A stretch of DNA of 64,000 bases from Bradyrhizobium sp. WBAH42 (GCF_024585265.1 NZ_CP036533.1:806001-870000), one strand, 5' to 3'. Counted from the first letter of the stretch, positions 31,311 to 41,113 are shown. Numbers and translations: made by a program. The notes: generated by a model from the letters alone, not told the origin.

Positions 31311-31492
31311 CGATGTCGCTCGGTCCCTACGCCTCCTTCATCGTGACCTCTTATGCCGCTGCCGCCCTCGTGATCGTGATCCTGATCGGCTGGGTCATAC
31401 TCGATTATCGCAGCCAGACGCAGCGCCTGCGCGAGCTGGAGCAGCGCGGCATCACCCGTCGGTCGGGCCGCAGCGCGACGGAGCCGCGATGA
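31307..31492 (+). CDS. ccmD: CcmD, small membrane subunit of haem export (CycX)
   Basis: The product has 61 residues: one membrane helix ([22 protein letters not shown]) followed by a basic, charged tail ([16 protein letters not shown]), which is the CcmD layout. It helps release CcmE from CcmABC. It overlaps ccmC upstream and ccmG downstream, each by four bases. Confidence 0.93.
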   Translation: MTMSLGPYASFIVTSYAAAALVIVILIGWVILDYRSQTQRLRELEQRGITRRSGRSATEPR

Positions 31493-32079
31493 GCGATCAA
31501 CCTGCCTCCGCTCCGCCGCAGCGCCGCACCTTCCTGGTGGTGCTGCCGCTGATCGCCTTCATCGGCCTTGCGCTTCTGTTCTGGTTCCGGCTCGGCAGCG
31601 GCGATCCCTCGCGGATTCCCTCCGCGCTGATCGGCCGCCCCGCGCCGCAGACCGTGCTGCCGCCGATCGAGGGGTTGCAGGACAACGGCACGCAGGTGCC
31701 GGGGCTCGATCCCGCCGCCTTCAAGGGCAAGGTCAGCCTCGTCAATGTCTGGGCGTCCTGGTGCGTGCCGTGCCACGACGAAGCGCCGCTCCTGACCGAG
31801 CTCGCCAAGGACAAGCGCTTCCAGCTCGTCGGCATCAACTACAAGGACGCCGCCGACAATGCGCGGCGCTTCCTCGGCCGCTACGGCAACCCGTTCGGCC
31901 ATGTCGGCGTGGACGCCAACGGCCGCGCCTCGATCGAATGGGGCGTCTACGGCGTGCCGGAGACTTTCGTCGTCGGGCGCGAGGGCACCATCGTCTTTAA
32001 GCTGGTCGGTCCGATCACGCCGGACAATCTGCGGACGGTGTTGATGCCGCAGATGGAGAAGGCGCTGAAGGGGTCTTAG
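31489..32079 (+). CDS. ccmG: Thiol:disulfide oxidoreductase CcmG/DsbE (CycY)
   Basis: Membrane-anchored periplasmic thioredoxin that keeps apocytochrome c haem-site cysteines reduced. The product has 196 residues. One N-terminal anchor ([19 protein letters not shown]) is followed by a thioredoxin fold with WASWCVPC active site and cis-Pro in YGVPETF. The acidic-loop feature of CcmG ([16 protein letters not shown]) is present. It is the last gene of the ccm operon, followed by a palindromic repeat that could act as a terminator. Confidence 0.95.
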   Translation: MSDQPASAPPQRRTFLVVLPLIAFIGLALLFWFRLGSGDPSRIPSALIGRPAPQTVLPPIEGLQDNGTQVPGLDPAAFKGKVSLVNVWASWCVPCHDEAPLLTELAKDKRFQLVGINYKDAADNARRFLGRYGNPFGHVGVDANGRASIEWGVYGVPETFVVGREGTIVFKLVGPITPDNLRTVLMPQMEKALKGS

Positions 32080-32086
32080 CCAAGAC

Positions 32087-32204
32087 CCTCATTGCGAGGA
32101 GCCCCGCGACAAAATTGCGAAGCAATTTTGCGCTGGTGCGACGAAGCAATCCAGAGTCCCTCCGCACAGACATTCTGGATTGCTTCGCTTCGCTCGCAAT
32201 GACG
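32087..32204. repeat. Palindromic repeat (CATTGCGAG...CAATGAC type)
   Basis: A longer, less perfect member of the family seen at 23378-23456. It carries an internal small hairpin AAATTGCGAAGCAATTTT, and GAAGCAATCCAGAG pairs with TCTGGATTGCTTC. It lies between the convergent ccmG and yciB genes. Confidence 0.88.
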
Positions 32205-32217
32205 AGCGGAGAGACCG

Positions 32218-32820
32218 TTACCCCTTGCTCACATCGCCCGCCTCGGCCTCGCTTCTTTCCAGCGAGACCGGCGCGAGGTGATAGCGCTTGGTCAGCGGCA
32301 TCTGGGCGATGGCGAAGATCATCGTGATCGGGGTGACGCCGAACACCTTGAAGTTCACCCAGAAATCCGTGCTCTGGGTGCGCCAGACGATCTCGTTCAG
32401 CACCGCCATGCCGGCGAAGAACAGCGCCCAGCGCAAGGTGAGGATGCGCCAGCCCTGCGGGGTCAGGTTGAACACCTGATCGAACATCACGGCGATGAAG
32501 GAGCGGCCGAACAACAGGCCGCCGCCGAGGATCGCGGCGAACAGGCCGTAGATGATGGTCGGCTTGACCTTGATGAAGGTCTCATCATGCAGCACCAGCG
32601 TCAGGGTGCCGAACACCAGCACGATCACACCCGTGACGATCGCCATGATCGGGATGTGGCGCGTCACCATGTAGGAGGCGGCCATCGCCGCCACGATCGC
32701 GACCATGAAGGCGCCGGTCGCGGCGAACAGATTGAACTTCGCGTTGACGAAGAAGAATACGAGCAGCGGACCGAGCTCGGTCGCGAGCTTGAACAGCGGA
32801 TGCGGCTGGGTCTTGTCCAT
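32218..32820 (-). CDS. yciB: Inner membrane protein YciB (septation protein A, IspZ)
   Basis: The product has 200 residues with five or six membrane segments. The family start [20 protein letters not shown] and the end signature [20 protein letters not shown] are clear. YciB acts in envelope synthesis and septation. The in-frame extension upstream runs into a palindromic repeat and is not part of the gene; the ATG at 32820 (MDKTQPH) is used. Downstream of ftsY on the same strand. Confidence 0.94.
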   Translation of the reverse strand: MDKTQPHPLFKLATELGPLLVFFFVNAKFNLFAATGAFMVAIVAAMAASYMVTRHIPIMAIVTGVIVLVFGTLTLVLHDETFIKVKPTIIYGLFAAILGGGLLFGRSFIAVMFDQVFNLTPQGWRILTLRWALFFAGMAVLNEIVWRTQSTDFWVNFKVFGVTPITMIFAIAQMPLTKRYHLAPVSLERSEAEAGDVSKG

Positions 32821-32838
32821 TCTCTCTTCCGTCTCTCC

Positions 32839-32939
32839 CATCCTTCGAGACGACCGCTTCGCGGTCTCCTCAGGATGAGGACCTCTTATGTGGCACGACC
32901 TCATCCTGAGGAGCCGCGCAAGCGGCGTCTCGAAGGATG
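32839..32939. repeat. Palindromic repeat (CATCCTTCGAGACG type)
   Basis: CATCCTTCGAGACG...CTCCTCAGGATGAGG pairs with CCTCATCCTGAGGAG...CGTCTCGAAGGATG. It fills the ftsY-yciB gap. A related element with a degenerate left half is at 34653-34765. Confidence 0.9.
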
Positions 32940-32942
32940 AAG

Positions 32943-33887
32943 CTATTCGATTCCGGCGATGGCGCGGGCGAAGTCGCGCGCGGTGAAGGGCGCGAGATCG
33001 TCGACGCCTTCGCCGACGCCGATGAAGTGCACCGGCAGCTTGAATTTCTCGGCGAGCGCCACCAGGATGCCGCCGCGCGCGGTGCCGTCGAGCTTGGTCA
33101 TCACGAGGCCGGTGACCCCGGCGGTGCGATGGAAGGCCTCGACCTGCGACATCGCATTCTGGCCGACGGTCGCATCCAGCACCAGCAGCACGGCATGCGG
33201 CGCAGTGTCATCCACCTTGCGGATCACGCGCACGACTTTCTCGAGCTCGTTCATCAGCTCGGCCTTGTTCTGTAAGCGGCCGGCAGTGTCAATCAGCAGC
33301 ACGTCGATGCCCTGCTCCTTCGCCGCGGTGAGCGCGTTGAAGGCAAGGCTCGCCGAATCCGAGCCCTGCGCGCCCGCGATGACCGGCGTCTTGGTCCGCT
33401 CGCCCCAGACCTTGAGCTGCTCGATGGCCGCGGCGCGAAACGTATCGCCGGCGGCCAGCATCACCTTGCGGCCTTCGGAGGCGAATTTCTGCGAGAGCTT
33501 TCCGATGGTGGTGGTCTTGCCGGAGCCGTTGACGCCGACGACGAGAATGACGAACGGTTTTTTGGCCGCATCGATCACGAGCGGCTTTGCCACCGGCGAC
33601 AGCACCTTCTCGACCTCGGTCGCGACGACGTCCTTGACCTCGTCCGCCGAGATCGCCTTGTCGTAGCGCCCCGTGCCGACCGCGTCCGCGATCCGCACCG
33701 CGACGGAGGTGCCGAGGTCGGCGCGCAGCAGCACGTCCTCGATGTCGTCGAGCATGGCGCGGTCGAGCTTGCGCTTGGTGACGAGGTCGGCGACCGCGGT
33801 CCCGAGCGAGGACGAGGTGCGCTTCAGCCCGTTGGACAGGCGGCGCCACCAGCTCAGCTTGGGGGGATCTGACGTGGTATCGTTCAT
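32943..33887 (-). CDS. ftsY: Signal recognition particle receptor FtsY
   Basis: GTPase that docks SRP-ribosome complexes at the membrane. The product has 314 residues; it has an N domain and a G domain with [14 protein letters not shown] (G1), DTAGRLQ (G3) and [10 protein letters not shown] (G4). It lacks the long acidic A domain of the Escherichia coli protein, as is common in alphaproteobacteria. Its partner Ffh is encoded at 41546. Divergent from the RluA-type gene. Confidence 0.96.
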   Translation of the reverse strand: MNDTTSDPPKLSWWRRLSNGLKRTSSSLGTAVADLVTKRKLDRAMLDDIEDVLLRADLGTSVAVRIADAVGTGRYDKAISADEVKDVVATEVEKVLSPVAKPLVIDAAKKPFVILVVGVNGSGKTTTIGKLSQKFASEGRKVMLAAGDTFRAAAIEQLKVWGERTKTPVIAGAQGSDSASLAFNALTAAKEQGIDVLLIDTAGRLQNKAELMNELEKVVRVIRKVDDTAPHAVLLVLDATVGQNAMSQVEAFHRTAGVTGLVMTKLDGTARGGILVALAEKFKLPVHFIGVGEGVDDLAPFTARDFARAIAGIE

Positions 33888-33944
33888 GATGGCGTGTTAG
33901 CCGTTCCGGCCCGTAAACGAAAGCCTTGACCGAAAGTCCTGCAA

Positions 33945-34646
33945 TTGCTCGATGTTCCCCAATTGACCGCCGATGAGATCCTGGCCCGCGTGCTCCATCG
34001 CGACGGGCTGATGCTGGTCATCGACAAGCCGGCCGGCCTGCCGGTGCATCGCGGCCCCAAGGGTGGCCCCAATCTGGAGGATTCCTTCGACGCGCTGCGT
34101 TTCGGCCTGCCGCGGCCGCCGGTGCTGGCCCACCGGCTGGACAAGGATACCTCGGGTTGCCTCGTGCTCGGCCGCCACCGCAAGGCGACGGCATCGCTGG
34201 GCCTTTTGTTCAAGCACGGCAAGATCGGCAAGACCTACTGGACCGTGGTCGAAGGCGGCCCTGCTGAAGATGAGGGCATCATCGACATGCCGCTCGGCCG
34301 GCTCAATGCCGAACGCGGCTGGTGGCAGAAGCCGGATCCCGACGGCCAGAAGGCCATCACCAACTGGAAGGTGTTGGGTCGGGGCGACGGTTTCGCCTGG
34401 CTTGCCATGGAACCCGTCACCGGCCGCACCCATCAATTGCGCGTGCATTCGTCGGCGACCGGATGGCCGATCTTCGGCGACAACATTTACGGCAACGGCC
34501 CGCGCTTCGGCGAGCCGCGCCTGCACCTGCATTCGCGCGAGATCGTGGTGCCGATCTCCCGGAACAAGGAGCCGATCCGCGTGGTGGCGCCGGCCCCGCC
34601 GCACATGCATGAGAAGCTCCGGGCCTGCGGGTGGAATGGGGAATAG
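33945..34646 (+). CDS. RluA-family pseudouridine synthase
   Basis: RNA pseudouridine synthase. The product has about 233 residues, without an S4 domain. The catalytic Asp is in AHRLDKDTSGCLVL; KTYWTVVEGG and GRTHQLRVHSSATGWPIFGDNIYG are family motifs. An in-frame stop at 33927 limits the start; TTG at 33945 fits best, because the next in-frame ATG would remove the first conserved strand. Whether the target is 23S rRNA or tRNA cannot be decided. Confidence 0.9.
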   Translation: MLDVPQLTADEILARVLHRDGLMLVIDKPAGLPVHRGPKGGPNLEDSFDALRFGLPRPPVLAHRLDKDTSGCLVLGRHRKATASLGLLFKHGKIGKTYWTVVEGGPAEDEGIIDMPLGRLNAERGWWQKPDPDGQKAITNWKVLGRGDGFAWLAMEPVTGRTHQLRVHSSATGWPIFGDNIYGNGPRFGEPRLHLHSREIVVPISRNKEPIRVVAPAPPHMHEKLRACGWNGE

Positions 34647-34652
34647 GTGTCG

Positions 34653-34765
34653 ACCCTCATGGTGAGGAGGCGCGCTAGCGCCGTCTCGATCCATGAAAGG
34701 CCCGCATCTCGCCCGCGGCCAAATCCTTCGAGACGCCCGCTTTGCGGGCTCCTCAGGATGAGGAG
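34653..34765. repeat. Palindromic repeat related to the CATCCTTCGAGACG family
   Basis: The right half AATCCTTCGAGACGCCCGC...CTCCTCAGGATGAGG is well kept; the left half (CCTCATGGTGAGGAGGCGCG...CGTCTCGATCCATG) is degenerate. It lies between the RluA-type gene and the DUF2336 gene. Confidence 0.8.
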
Positions 34766-34878
34766 CGGAGCCGTGCCCGGCTACCGCGCCATGGTTTACG
34801 AAACGTTCAGGGCTCACCTCTAATGATAACGGTTGCTTAGAAAAAGCTTCCGTAACCGCTCAGGACGAGCCGCGCGTG

Positions 34879-35988
34879 ATGACCAAGGCCGGGCTATCGA
34901 TCATCGACGAGGTCGAATCCGCACTTCGGATCGGCTCGCCGGAAAAGGGCCTGGCGACGGCGCGGCGCGTCACCGAGCTGTTCCTCTCCTCCGCCGGCAA
35001 TTTCGACGACGAGCAGATCGCGCTGTTCGACGAGGTGCTCGAGCGCCTGATCGGCACGATCGAGCTGCGCGCCATCGCCGATGTGGCAGCACGCGTCGCC
35101 CTGGCCGAGATCAGCGCTCAGCTGGCGCCGATCGCGCAGGCGCCGCCGTCGGTGATCCGCCGCCTCGCCAACAATGACGAGATCCGCATCGCCGGCCCCG
35201 TGCTGCAGGAATCCGCGCGGCTCGACGACGGCGAGCTGGTGAAGATCGCCTCCAGCAAGGGCGAGCCGCATCTGCTCGCGGTCGCCGGCCGCTGGTGGCT
35301 GAAGGAGATCGTCACCGACGCGCTGCTGGCGCGCCGCTATCCCAGCGTCAGCCGGCGGCTCGCCGCCAATCCCGGCGCGCGCGTCTCCGGAAAAGGGTTT
35401 GCCATCATCGTCGGCCAGGCCGAAAGCGATCCGGAGCTCGCGGTCGGCGTCGGCGTCCGCGTCGATCTGCCATCGGAGCTGCGCCGCCAATTGCTGCGCT
35501 CGGCGACCGATGCCGTACGCACCCGCCTGCTGTCGCGCGCTCCGCCGCATCTGTTCGAGGAGATCCAGAGCGCCATCGCCGCCGTCACCGTCGGCGTGGA
35601 GCGCGAGATGTCGGGTGTCCGCGATTTCGAGGGTGCCAAGCGCGCGATCGGGTATCTCAAGGCCACCGGCCAACTCAACGAGGCGACATTGTTCGGATTC
35701 GCCAGACAGCGGCGCTATGAGGAGACGGTGGCGGCCCTGGCGGCATTGTCCGGATCGACCGTCGAGGTGATTCGTCCGCTGATGCAGAGTCTCCGCGAGG
35801 ACGGCCTGCTGGTGCCGTGCAAGGCCGCGCAGCTCAGCTGGGAGACGACCATGGCCGTGCTCGAATGCCGTTTCGCGACAGGCGCAATGAAGCCGGCGGA
35901 CATCGCCAGGGCGCAGGGACACTACGCGAGAATGACGGCGGAGAATGCCAAGCGGACGCTGCGGTTCTGGCAGGTAAGGGCGTCGTAG
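34879..35988 (+). CDS. DUF2336 domain-containing protein
   Basis: The product has 369 residues, helical, without signal peptide or membrane segment. DUF2336 proteins of alphaproteobacteria resemble HEAT-like helical repeats. Visible signs are IIDEVESAL at the start, repeating helical pairs with LARRYPSVSRRLA and a C-terminal AKRTLRFWQVRAS. The function is unknown. ATG 34879 is used; a GTG lies one codon upstream. It stands alone between two repeats. Confidence 0.82.
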   Translation: MTKAGLSIIDEVESALRIGSPEKGLATARRVTELFLSSAGNFDDEQIALFDEVLERLIGTIELRAIADVAARVALAEISAQLAPIAQAPPSVIRRLANNDEIRIAGPVLQESARLDDGELVKIASSKGEPHLLAVAGRWWLKEIVTDALLARRYPSVSRRLAANPGARVSGKGFAIIVGQAESDPELAVGVGVRVDLPSELRRQLLRSATDAVRTRLLSRAPPHLFEEIQSAIAAVTVGVEREMSGVRDFEGAKRAIGYLKATGQLNEATLFGFARQRRYEETVAALAALSGSTVEVIRPLMQSLREDGLLVPCKAAQLSWETTMAVLECRFATGAMKPADIARAQGHYARMTAENAKRTLRFWQVRAS

Positions 35989-35993
35989 GTTTT

Positions 35994-36143
35994 CCCTCTC
36001 CCCTTGCGGGAGAGGGTGGCTCGCCGCGATAGCGGCGAGACGGGTGAGGGGTCTCTCTCCGCGCATAACCTCTCAATGTGAGTGCGCGGATACAACCCCT
36101 CATCCCGCGCTTCGCGCCACCTTCTCCCGCAAGGGGAGAAGGG
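35994..36143. repeat. Palindromic repeat (CCCTCTCCC...GGGAGAGGG type)
   Basis: CCCTCTCCCCTTGCGGGAGA at the left with TTCTCCCGCAAGGGGAGAAG at the right; inner arms GGGTGAGGGG and CCCCTCATCCC. It has self-complementary halves as well as a large-scale fold. Relatives are at 41396-41526 and 49688-49797, and a fragment is at 51401-51432. Confidence 0.88.
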
Positions 36144-36156
36144 AAGAGACAACGGC

Positions 36157-37410
36157 TTATGTGGTGAGCCGCTCGCCATCAACGCCGGCAATCAATCGTG
36201 GCACGATGCTTCCGACCTGCTCGCCCGCAATCGCCACCGGCAGATAATGCTCCGTGCGGCCCTGCTCCGCGCTCTCGATCAGCACCTCGCGCCTCGTGCC
36301 GATCTCGGCTCGCAGGCGCTGCCGCAAGGCCGCTTCACCGGCCGCGCGCAGCCTTTTCGCACGCTCCTTGATCAGGCCTCCCGCCACCTGCGGCATCCGT
36401 GCGGCCGGCGTGCCGGGCCGCGGGGAATAGGGGAAGACGTGCAGGAAGGTCAGGCCGCATTCTTCGACGAGGTCGAGCGAGCGCGAGAACATCTCCTCGG
36501 TCTCGGTCGGGAAGCCCGCGATGATGTCGGCGCCGAAGACGACATCGGGGCGCAGGCGGCGCACCTGCTCGCAGAATGCAATCGCATCCTGCCGCGAATG
36601 CCGCCGCTTCATGCGCTTCAGGATCATGTCGTCGCCTGACTGCAGCGACAGATGCAGATGCGGCATCAGCCGCGCATCCTCGGCGATGGCATCGAGCAGG
36701 TCGTCGTCCGCCTCGATCGAATCGATCGAGGAGACGCGCAGGCGCTTCAGCTCGGGCACATGGCGCAGGATCTGCTTGGTCAGCATGCCGAGCTTCGGCG
36801 CACCGGGCAGGTCGGTGCCGTAGCTGGTGAGGTCGACGCCGGTCAGCACGATCTCGGCATGGCCGCGCTCGGCCAGGGTGCGCACCTGATCGACCACCGC
36901 GCCCATCGGCACCGAGCGCGAATTGCCGCGGCCGAACGGAATGATGCAGAAGGTGCAGCGATGGTCGCAGCCGTTCTGTACCTGCACGAAGACGCGCGGC
37001 AGGCCGCTCGCATAGCCGTCGGCGAGATGCGGCGCCATTTCCTTGACAGCCATGATGTCGCTGACGGCGATCTTCTCGTTGGCACCGAGATCGAAGGCAT
37101 CGCGTGTCTTCCGCCATGCTTCGCCACGCATCTTGTCGTCATTGCCGACGACACGATCGACCTCGGCCATGTCGGCGAACATCGCAGCCTGCGTCTGCGC
37201 CGCGCAGCCGGTGACGACGATGCGCGCCTCGGGACGCTCGCGCTTCAACTTGCGGATCGACTGGCGCGCCTGCGCCACCGCCTCGTTGGTGACGGCACAG
37301 CTATTGATGACAACGGTGTCGGAAAGCCCCGCGGCTTCCGCCTTGCTGCGAATCACCTCGGCCTCGAAGGCGTTGAGGCGGCAGCCGAAGGTGACGATGT
37401 CGACGGCCAT
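36157..37410 (-). CDS. mtaB: tRNA t6A methylthiotransferase MtaB
   Basis: Radical-SAM enzyme that turns t6A37 into ms2t6A in tRNA. The product has 417 residues. The N-terminal cluster Cys are in FGCRLNAFE, SCAVTNEA and GCAAQ. The radical-SAM triad is CDHRCTFC. The segment LQSGDDMILKRMKRRH is the family signature. Its ATG shares one base with the dapF stop (TGATG), so it is translated as the second gene of a dapF-mtaB operon. The window also holds the related miaB at 60207. Confidence 0.93.
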   Translation of the reverse strand: MAVDIVTFGCRLNAFEAEVIRSKAEAAGLSDTVVINSCAVTNEAVAQARQSIRKLKRERPEARIVVTGCAAQTQAAMFADMAEVDRVVGNDDKMRGEAWRKTRDAFDLGANEKIAVSDIMAVKEMAPHLADGYASGLPRVFVQVQNGCDHRCTFCIIPFGRGNSRSVPMGAVVDQVRTLAERGHAEIVLTGVDLTSYGTDLPGAPKLGMLTKQILRHVPELKRLRVSSIDSIEADDDLLDAIAEDARLMPHLHLSLQSGDDMILKRMKRRHSRQDAIAFCEQVRRLRPDVVFGADIIAGFPTETEEMFSRSLDLVEECGLTFLHVFPYSPRPGTPAARMPQVAGGLIKERAKRLRAAGEAALRQRLRAEIGTRREVLIESAEQGRTEHYLPVAIAGEQVGSIVPRLIAGVDGERLTT

Positions 37411-38285
37411 CAGGCGACGGACGCGAACAGCGCCGGATCGAAGGTGCCCTCATATTCGAAGGTCGCGGTGCCCGTCATCAGCACGTGATCGTCGCGCTCG
37501 CGCCATTCAATGCCGAGCTTGCCGCCCGGCAGCGTGATCTCGACCTTGCGCTCGGCACGCTTCAGCCGCGCGGCGGCGACCGCCGTGGCACAGGCCGCCG
37601 AACCGCACGCCTTGGTCAGGCCCGCGCCGCGTTCCCAGGTGCGGATCGTGATGTGCTCACGATCGACGATGTGGGCGAGCGTGATGTTGGCGCGCTCGGG
37701 GAAGATCGGATGGTTTTCCAAGAGCGGACCGAAGCGGCCGAGATCGTAGGCGTTGACGTCGTCGACCCAGAACACCGCGTGCGGATTGCCCATGCTCACC
37801 GCCGAGGGCGAATGCAGGATCGGATTGTCGATCGGCCCGATCTGCAATTCGATGTAGCGGGTGTCGCGAAACTCTTCCGCCAGCGGAATGTCCTGCCAGC
37901 CGAATTTTGGCGCGCCCATGTCCACCGTGTAGAGATCGGGTGCAGGGCCCTGCCAGGCATTGAGCAGGCCGGCGGCCGTCTCGAACGTCGCGGTGGTCTG
38001 CCCGGTCTTCTCGAAGATGCGGCGCACGACGCAGCGCATGCCGTTGCCGCAGGCGCCGGCCTCCGAGCCGTCATTGTTGTAGATGTTGATGAAGGCCTCG
38101 GTGCCGTCGAGCCGCGGCCTCGAGAGCACCATGAGTTGGTCATAGGCCACGCCGCCGTTCGCGGACGCCACGGCGCGGGCGTCGTCCGGGGTGACCTTGG
38201 CCGTCGAATCGCGCAAGTCGACAACGACGATCTCGTTGCCGATGCCGTTCATCTTGGCAAATGCATGGTTGGCCAGCGCGCTCAT
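37410..38285 (-). CDS. dapF: Diaminopimelate epimerase
   Basis: Converts LL- to meso-diaminopimelate for lysine and peptidoglycan. The product has 291 residues. The two active-site Cys lie in ACGNGMRCV and [25 protein letters not shown] is the family start motif. The stop overlaps the mtaB start by one base. The upstream region (38286-38531) is shared with the divergent GyrI-like gene. Confidence 0.95.
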   Translation of the reverse strand: MSALANHAFAKMNGIGNEIVVVDLRDSTAKVTPDDARAVASANGGVAYDQLMVLSRPRLDGTEAFINIYNNDGSEAGACGNGMRCVVRRIFEKTGQTTATFETAAGLLNAWQGPAPDLYTVDMGAPKFGWQDIPLAEEFRDTRYIELQIGPIDNPILHSPSAVSMGNPHAVFWVDDVNAYDLGRFGPLLENHPIFPERANITLAHIVDREHITIRTWERGAGLTKACGSAACATAVAAARLKRAERKVEITLPGGKLGIEWRERDDHVLMTGTATFEYEGTFDPALFASVA

Positions 38286-38531
38286 GAAAATTCCCGAATT
38301 TCGCCTGCCTTATATGGCGATCCTCGGCCGCTTGGCCAGTGATTTGCCGCCCGGGTCGGGACATGGGCCAAGGTGCCGGCCATGACGCATCTGTCATGGG
38401 ACGAATTCGGCGCTCGCGTGTTAGAACGGCGCGGTTCGCGCGAACCGGGACGCGCGGCCGGGTTAAGGCCTTGGTGGGTAAGGCCTTGATGAATTCGGGA
38501 CCCGACGAAGCGGGGCCTTGGGGAGAATAAA

Positions 38532-39151
38532 ATGAACACTTTTCGTCGCCTCGCTTTGGCCGCGCTGATCCCGGCTGCGGCCTTGTCGCTCGGGCCGTCG
38601 GGCGCTCTGGCGCAGACGCCGAGCCCCGCACCGGCGGCCTCTGCGAGCCGCCCCCGGCGGCCGCCGCGACGCCGGCCCCGGTTCAGACCGCCGATCCCTT
38701 TGGCCTCGAGACCATTCTCGAGTCGAAGAAGGTCGTGATGGTCAAGGGCACCGCCAATTGGGACTCGGCCTTCGACACGCTGATCGACGCCTTCAAGGCG
38801 CTGAACACGCTGCTGGACAAGCAGGGCATCAAGCCGTCGGGCAATTCGATGATCGTCTACACTTCGACCGACGACACCGGCTTCACCTTCCTTGCCGAGA
38901 TCCCGGTCGAGCAGGACCCGAAGAGCCTGCCCAAGGACATGAGCGTCGGCAAGTCGCCTGAAGGCAAGGCGCTGAAATTCGTCCATCGCGGCTCCTACGA
39001 CAACATGGATAACACCTATGAGGCGATCACCAATCACCTCGACGACAAGAGGCTGGAAGCCAAGGACACCTTCATCGAGGAGTACCTCACCGATCCCCTG
39101 AAGACGGCGGAGGACAAGCTCGTGATCAACGTTTTCGTGCCGCTGAAGTGA
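38532..39151 (+). pseudogene. Secreted GyrI-like domain protein with a frameshift
   Basis: Two frames together make one protein. The first (38532 to about 38645) encodes a signal peptide MNTFRRLALAALIPAAALS...ALAQ and the start of an Ala/Pro linker. The second, from about 38645 to 39151, continues the same linker (EPPPAAAATPAPVQTADPFG) into a GyrI-like effector-binding domain (KGTANWDSAFDTLIDAF, KFVHRGSYDNMDNTYEAI). One G is missing near 38645: TCTGCGAG instead of TCTGCGGAG rejoins the frames. In the present sequence the first frame runs to a TGA at 38736-38738. It could be a real mutation or a sequencing error. The next gene (SIMPL) begins six bases after the stop. Confidence 0.85.
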
Positions 39152-39156
39152 GAGAG

Positions 39157-39858
39157 ATGAAAAAGCCTGCCCTGCTCGCCGCCGTCCTTGCCACCACGCT
39201 GCTGGCCGCGCCCGCGCGCGCCGACGATGTTCCCGCCGCGATCACGGTGAGCGGCGAAGCTTCGGTGTCCGCGGCGCCCGATCTCGCGCAAATCGATGCC
39301 GGCGTCGCCAGCGACGCCAAGACGGCGAAGGAAGCCTCCGATGCCAACAACGCGGCGATGGGCAAGGTGCTGCTGGCGCTGAAGGGCGCCGGCATCGCCG
39401 AGAAGGATTACCAGACCTCGCGGCTGTCGCTGCAGCCGCAATACGGCCAGAACAAATCCACCGGGACCTCGCCGGTGGTCGGTTTCCGCGCCAGCAACCG
39501 CGTCACGGTGAAGATCCGCGACGTGACCAAGGTGGCTGGCATCATCGACACGCTGGTTGCCGCCGGCGCCAACGACATCGGCAATATCTCCTTCGAGGTG
39601 ACGCAGGCCTCAAAGCTGCTCGATGATGCGCGCGAGCAGGCCGTGGCGGATGCGCGCCGCAAGGCGGAGATCTACGCCAAGGCCACCGGCGTGACGCTGG
39701 GCGCGCCGCTGAGCGTGTCCGAGGGCGGTGCGCCCGTGCCGTTGTTCAAAGCCCGGATGGCACCCGCGCCGATGGCGGCGCCGGCCGCAGTCGCGCCCGG
39801 CGAGGAGACGCTGACGGTGACGGTGAATGTGAGCTGGGCGATCAAGGCCAAGGAATAA
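39157..39858 (+). CDS. SIMPL (DUF541) domain periplasmic protein
   Basis: The product has 233 residues. Signal peptide MKKPALLAAVLATTLLAAPARA, then a SIMPL domain: ITVSGEASVSAAPDLAQIDAGV, the Tyr-containing YQTSRLSLQPQY and AREQAVADARRKAEIYA. Family members are periplasmic or outer membrane and linked with oxidative stress. The ATG at 39157 follows the GyrI-like stop by five bases, so both are one operon, and a frameshift upstream may reduce its translation. A C-terminal Ala/Pro linker precedes the last strand. Confidence 0.9.
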   Translation: MKKPALLAAVLATTLLAAPARADDVPAAITVSGEASVSAAPDLAQIDAGVASDAKTAKEASDANNAAMGKVLLALKGAGIAEKDYQTSRLSLQPQYGQNKSTGTSPVVGFRASNRVTVKIRDVTKVAGIIDTLVAAGANDIGNISFEVTQASKLLDDAREQAVADARRKAEIYAKATGVTLGAPLSVSEGGAPVPLFKARMAPAPMAAPAAVAPGEETLTVTVNVSWAIKAKE

Positions 39859-39863
39859 CAGGT

Positions 39864-40030
39864 CTCGTGTCCCGGAGGCGCTGCAGCGTGAAACGCTGTT
39901 GCGCAGAGCCGGGACCCAGAAAGCCACAAAGTACATTGCCGCGACATGGGCCCCGGCTCTGCAGCGCACTGTCGCACCGGACGATGCTTCGCATCGCCGG
40001 GGTGACGCTGCGCTGCGTTCGGGGCACGAG
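39864..40030. repeat. Palindromic repeat (TCGTGTCCCGG type), long copy
   Basis: Same family as 17400-17525: TCTCGTGTCCCGGAGGCGCT, GCGCAGAGCCGGGACCCA, GGGCCCCGGCTCTGC and GGGGCACGAG are shared. This copy has an extra internal segment of about 40 bases with its own GATGCTTCGCATC hairpin. Confidence 0.88.
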
Positions 40031-40048
40031 CGGCGTGTTCGGGAAAGA

Positions 40049-41113
40049 TTAAATCTCCACCACCTGCCCGGGCATCATCGCCACGAACCTTTCCTGCGGA
40101 ATCTTCGCCGCATCGAGCGCTTCCACCAGCGCTTTCGCCGGCGCATCGATCGCTTCGTCCGTTAGCTGAAATGTGCCGTGATGATGCCCGAGCGCGGCTT
40201 CCGCGCCGCAATCGGCCAGCGCCTTCACGGCATCTTCCGGATTCATGTGCTGGTCGCGCATGAACCAGCGCGGCTCGTAGGCACCGATGGGGAGGATCGC
40301 TAGGCGCAGCTTGCCGTGCTTCTCGGCGACGCGGCGGAAATGGCGGCCATCGCCGTAGCCGGAATCGCAGACGACGTAGATCTTGCCCGCCGGCGTCTCC
40401 AGGACAAAGCTCGCCCACAGCGCCTTGTTGCGGTCGAACAGGCCGCGCGCGGTCCAGTGCCGGGTCGGCACCAGATGCACCGCGACGCCTTCGCCGAGCT
40501 CGACACGATCATGCCAGTCGAACGCTTCCGCCTTGATGGTGGGATCGGTGCTGCGCATCGTAACGTCGTTGCCGAGCGGGGTGACGACGCGCGGAGCGAA
40601 ATTCTTGGTGAGGCGCGACAGCGTTGCGATGTCGAGATGGTCGTAATGGCCGTGCGAGACCAGCACGACGTCGATCTTCGGCAGCTTCTCGAAGGCGATG
40701 CCGGGATCGTTGTGCCGCTTCGGCCCAGCCCAGGCGATTGGCGAGACCCGCTCCGACCAGACCGGGTCGACCAGGATGTTGACGCCGCCGGCCTGGATCA
40801 GCCAGCTGGCGTGGCCGACGAAGGAGAGCCGCACCTTGTCGCCATCGACACGCGCCGGCGGGGTGTCGGCGTGGGGGCTCGGCGCCCAATCCGGCCAGGT
40901 CGCCCGCCGCCGCTTGCCGCTGAACTGCCAACGCAGCACCTCGCGCAGCGATTTCGGCGGCGACCCGTCCGGATCGAAGAAGGTCAGACCGTCGAAATGG
41001 TCGGAGGCGGGACCGTCATAGGTTTTCATGCGGGACATCCAGAGGGAGGGGACGCCGACCAGCGCGCCGGCTCCGGCGAATAGTCCGAAAAGGCGGCGGC
41101 GGGTGATCGGCAC
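40049..41113 (-). CDS. MBL-fold metallo-hydrolase (NAPE-PLD-like)
   Basis: The product has 354 residues. The start MPITRRRLFGLFAGAGALVG resembles a Tat or lipoprotein-like leader. The zinc site is SHGHYDHLD. The segment SFVGHASWLIQAGGVNILVDPVW and GYGDGRHFRRVAEKHG match the lactonase group related to N-acylphosphatidylethanolamine phospholipase D. Substrate unknown; membrane lipid or quinone-like molecules are possible. Single gene, divergent from ffh. Confidence 0.85.
   Translation of the reverse strand: MPITRRRLFGLFAGAGALVGVPSLWMSRMKTYDGPASDHFDGLTFFDPDGSPPKSLREVLRWQFSGKRRRATWPDWAPSPHADTPPARVDGDKVRLSFVGHASWLIQAGGVNILVDPVWSERVSPIAWAGPKRHNDPGIAFEKLPKIDVVLVSHGHYDHLDIATLSRLTKNFAPRVVTPLGNDVTMRSTDPTIKAEAFDWHDRVELGEGVAVHLVPTRHWTARGLFDRNKALWASFVLETPAGKIYVVCDSGYGDGRHFRRVAEKHGKLRLAILPIGAYEPRWFMRDQHMNPEDAVKALADCGAEAALGHHHGTFQLTDEAIDAPAKALVEALDAAKIPQERFVAMMPGQVVEI

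Noticed and set aside
32821..32904. N-terminal extension of YciB
   Set aside because: The extra residues are encoded by the palindromic repeat at 32839-32939; the family start is at 32820.
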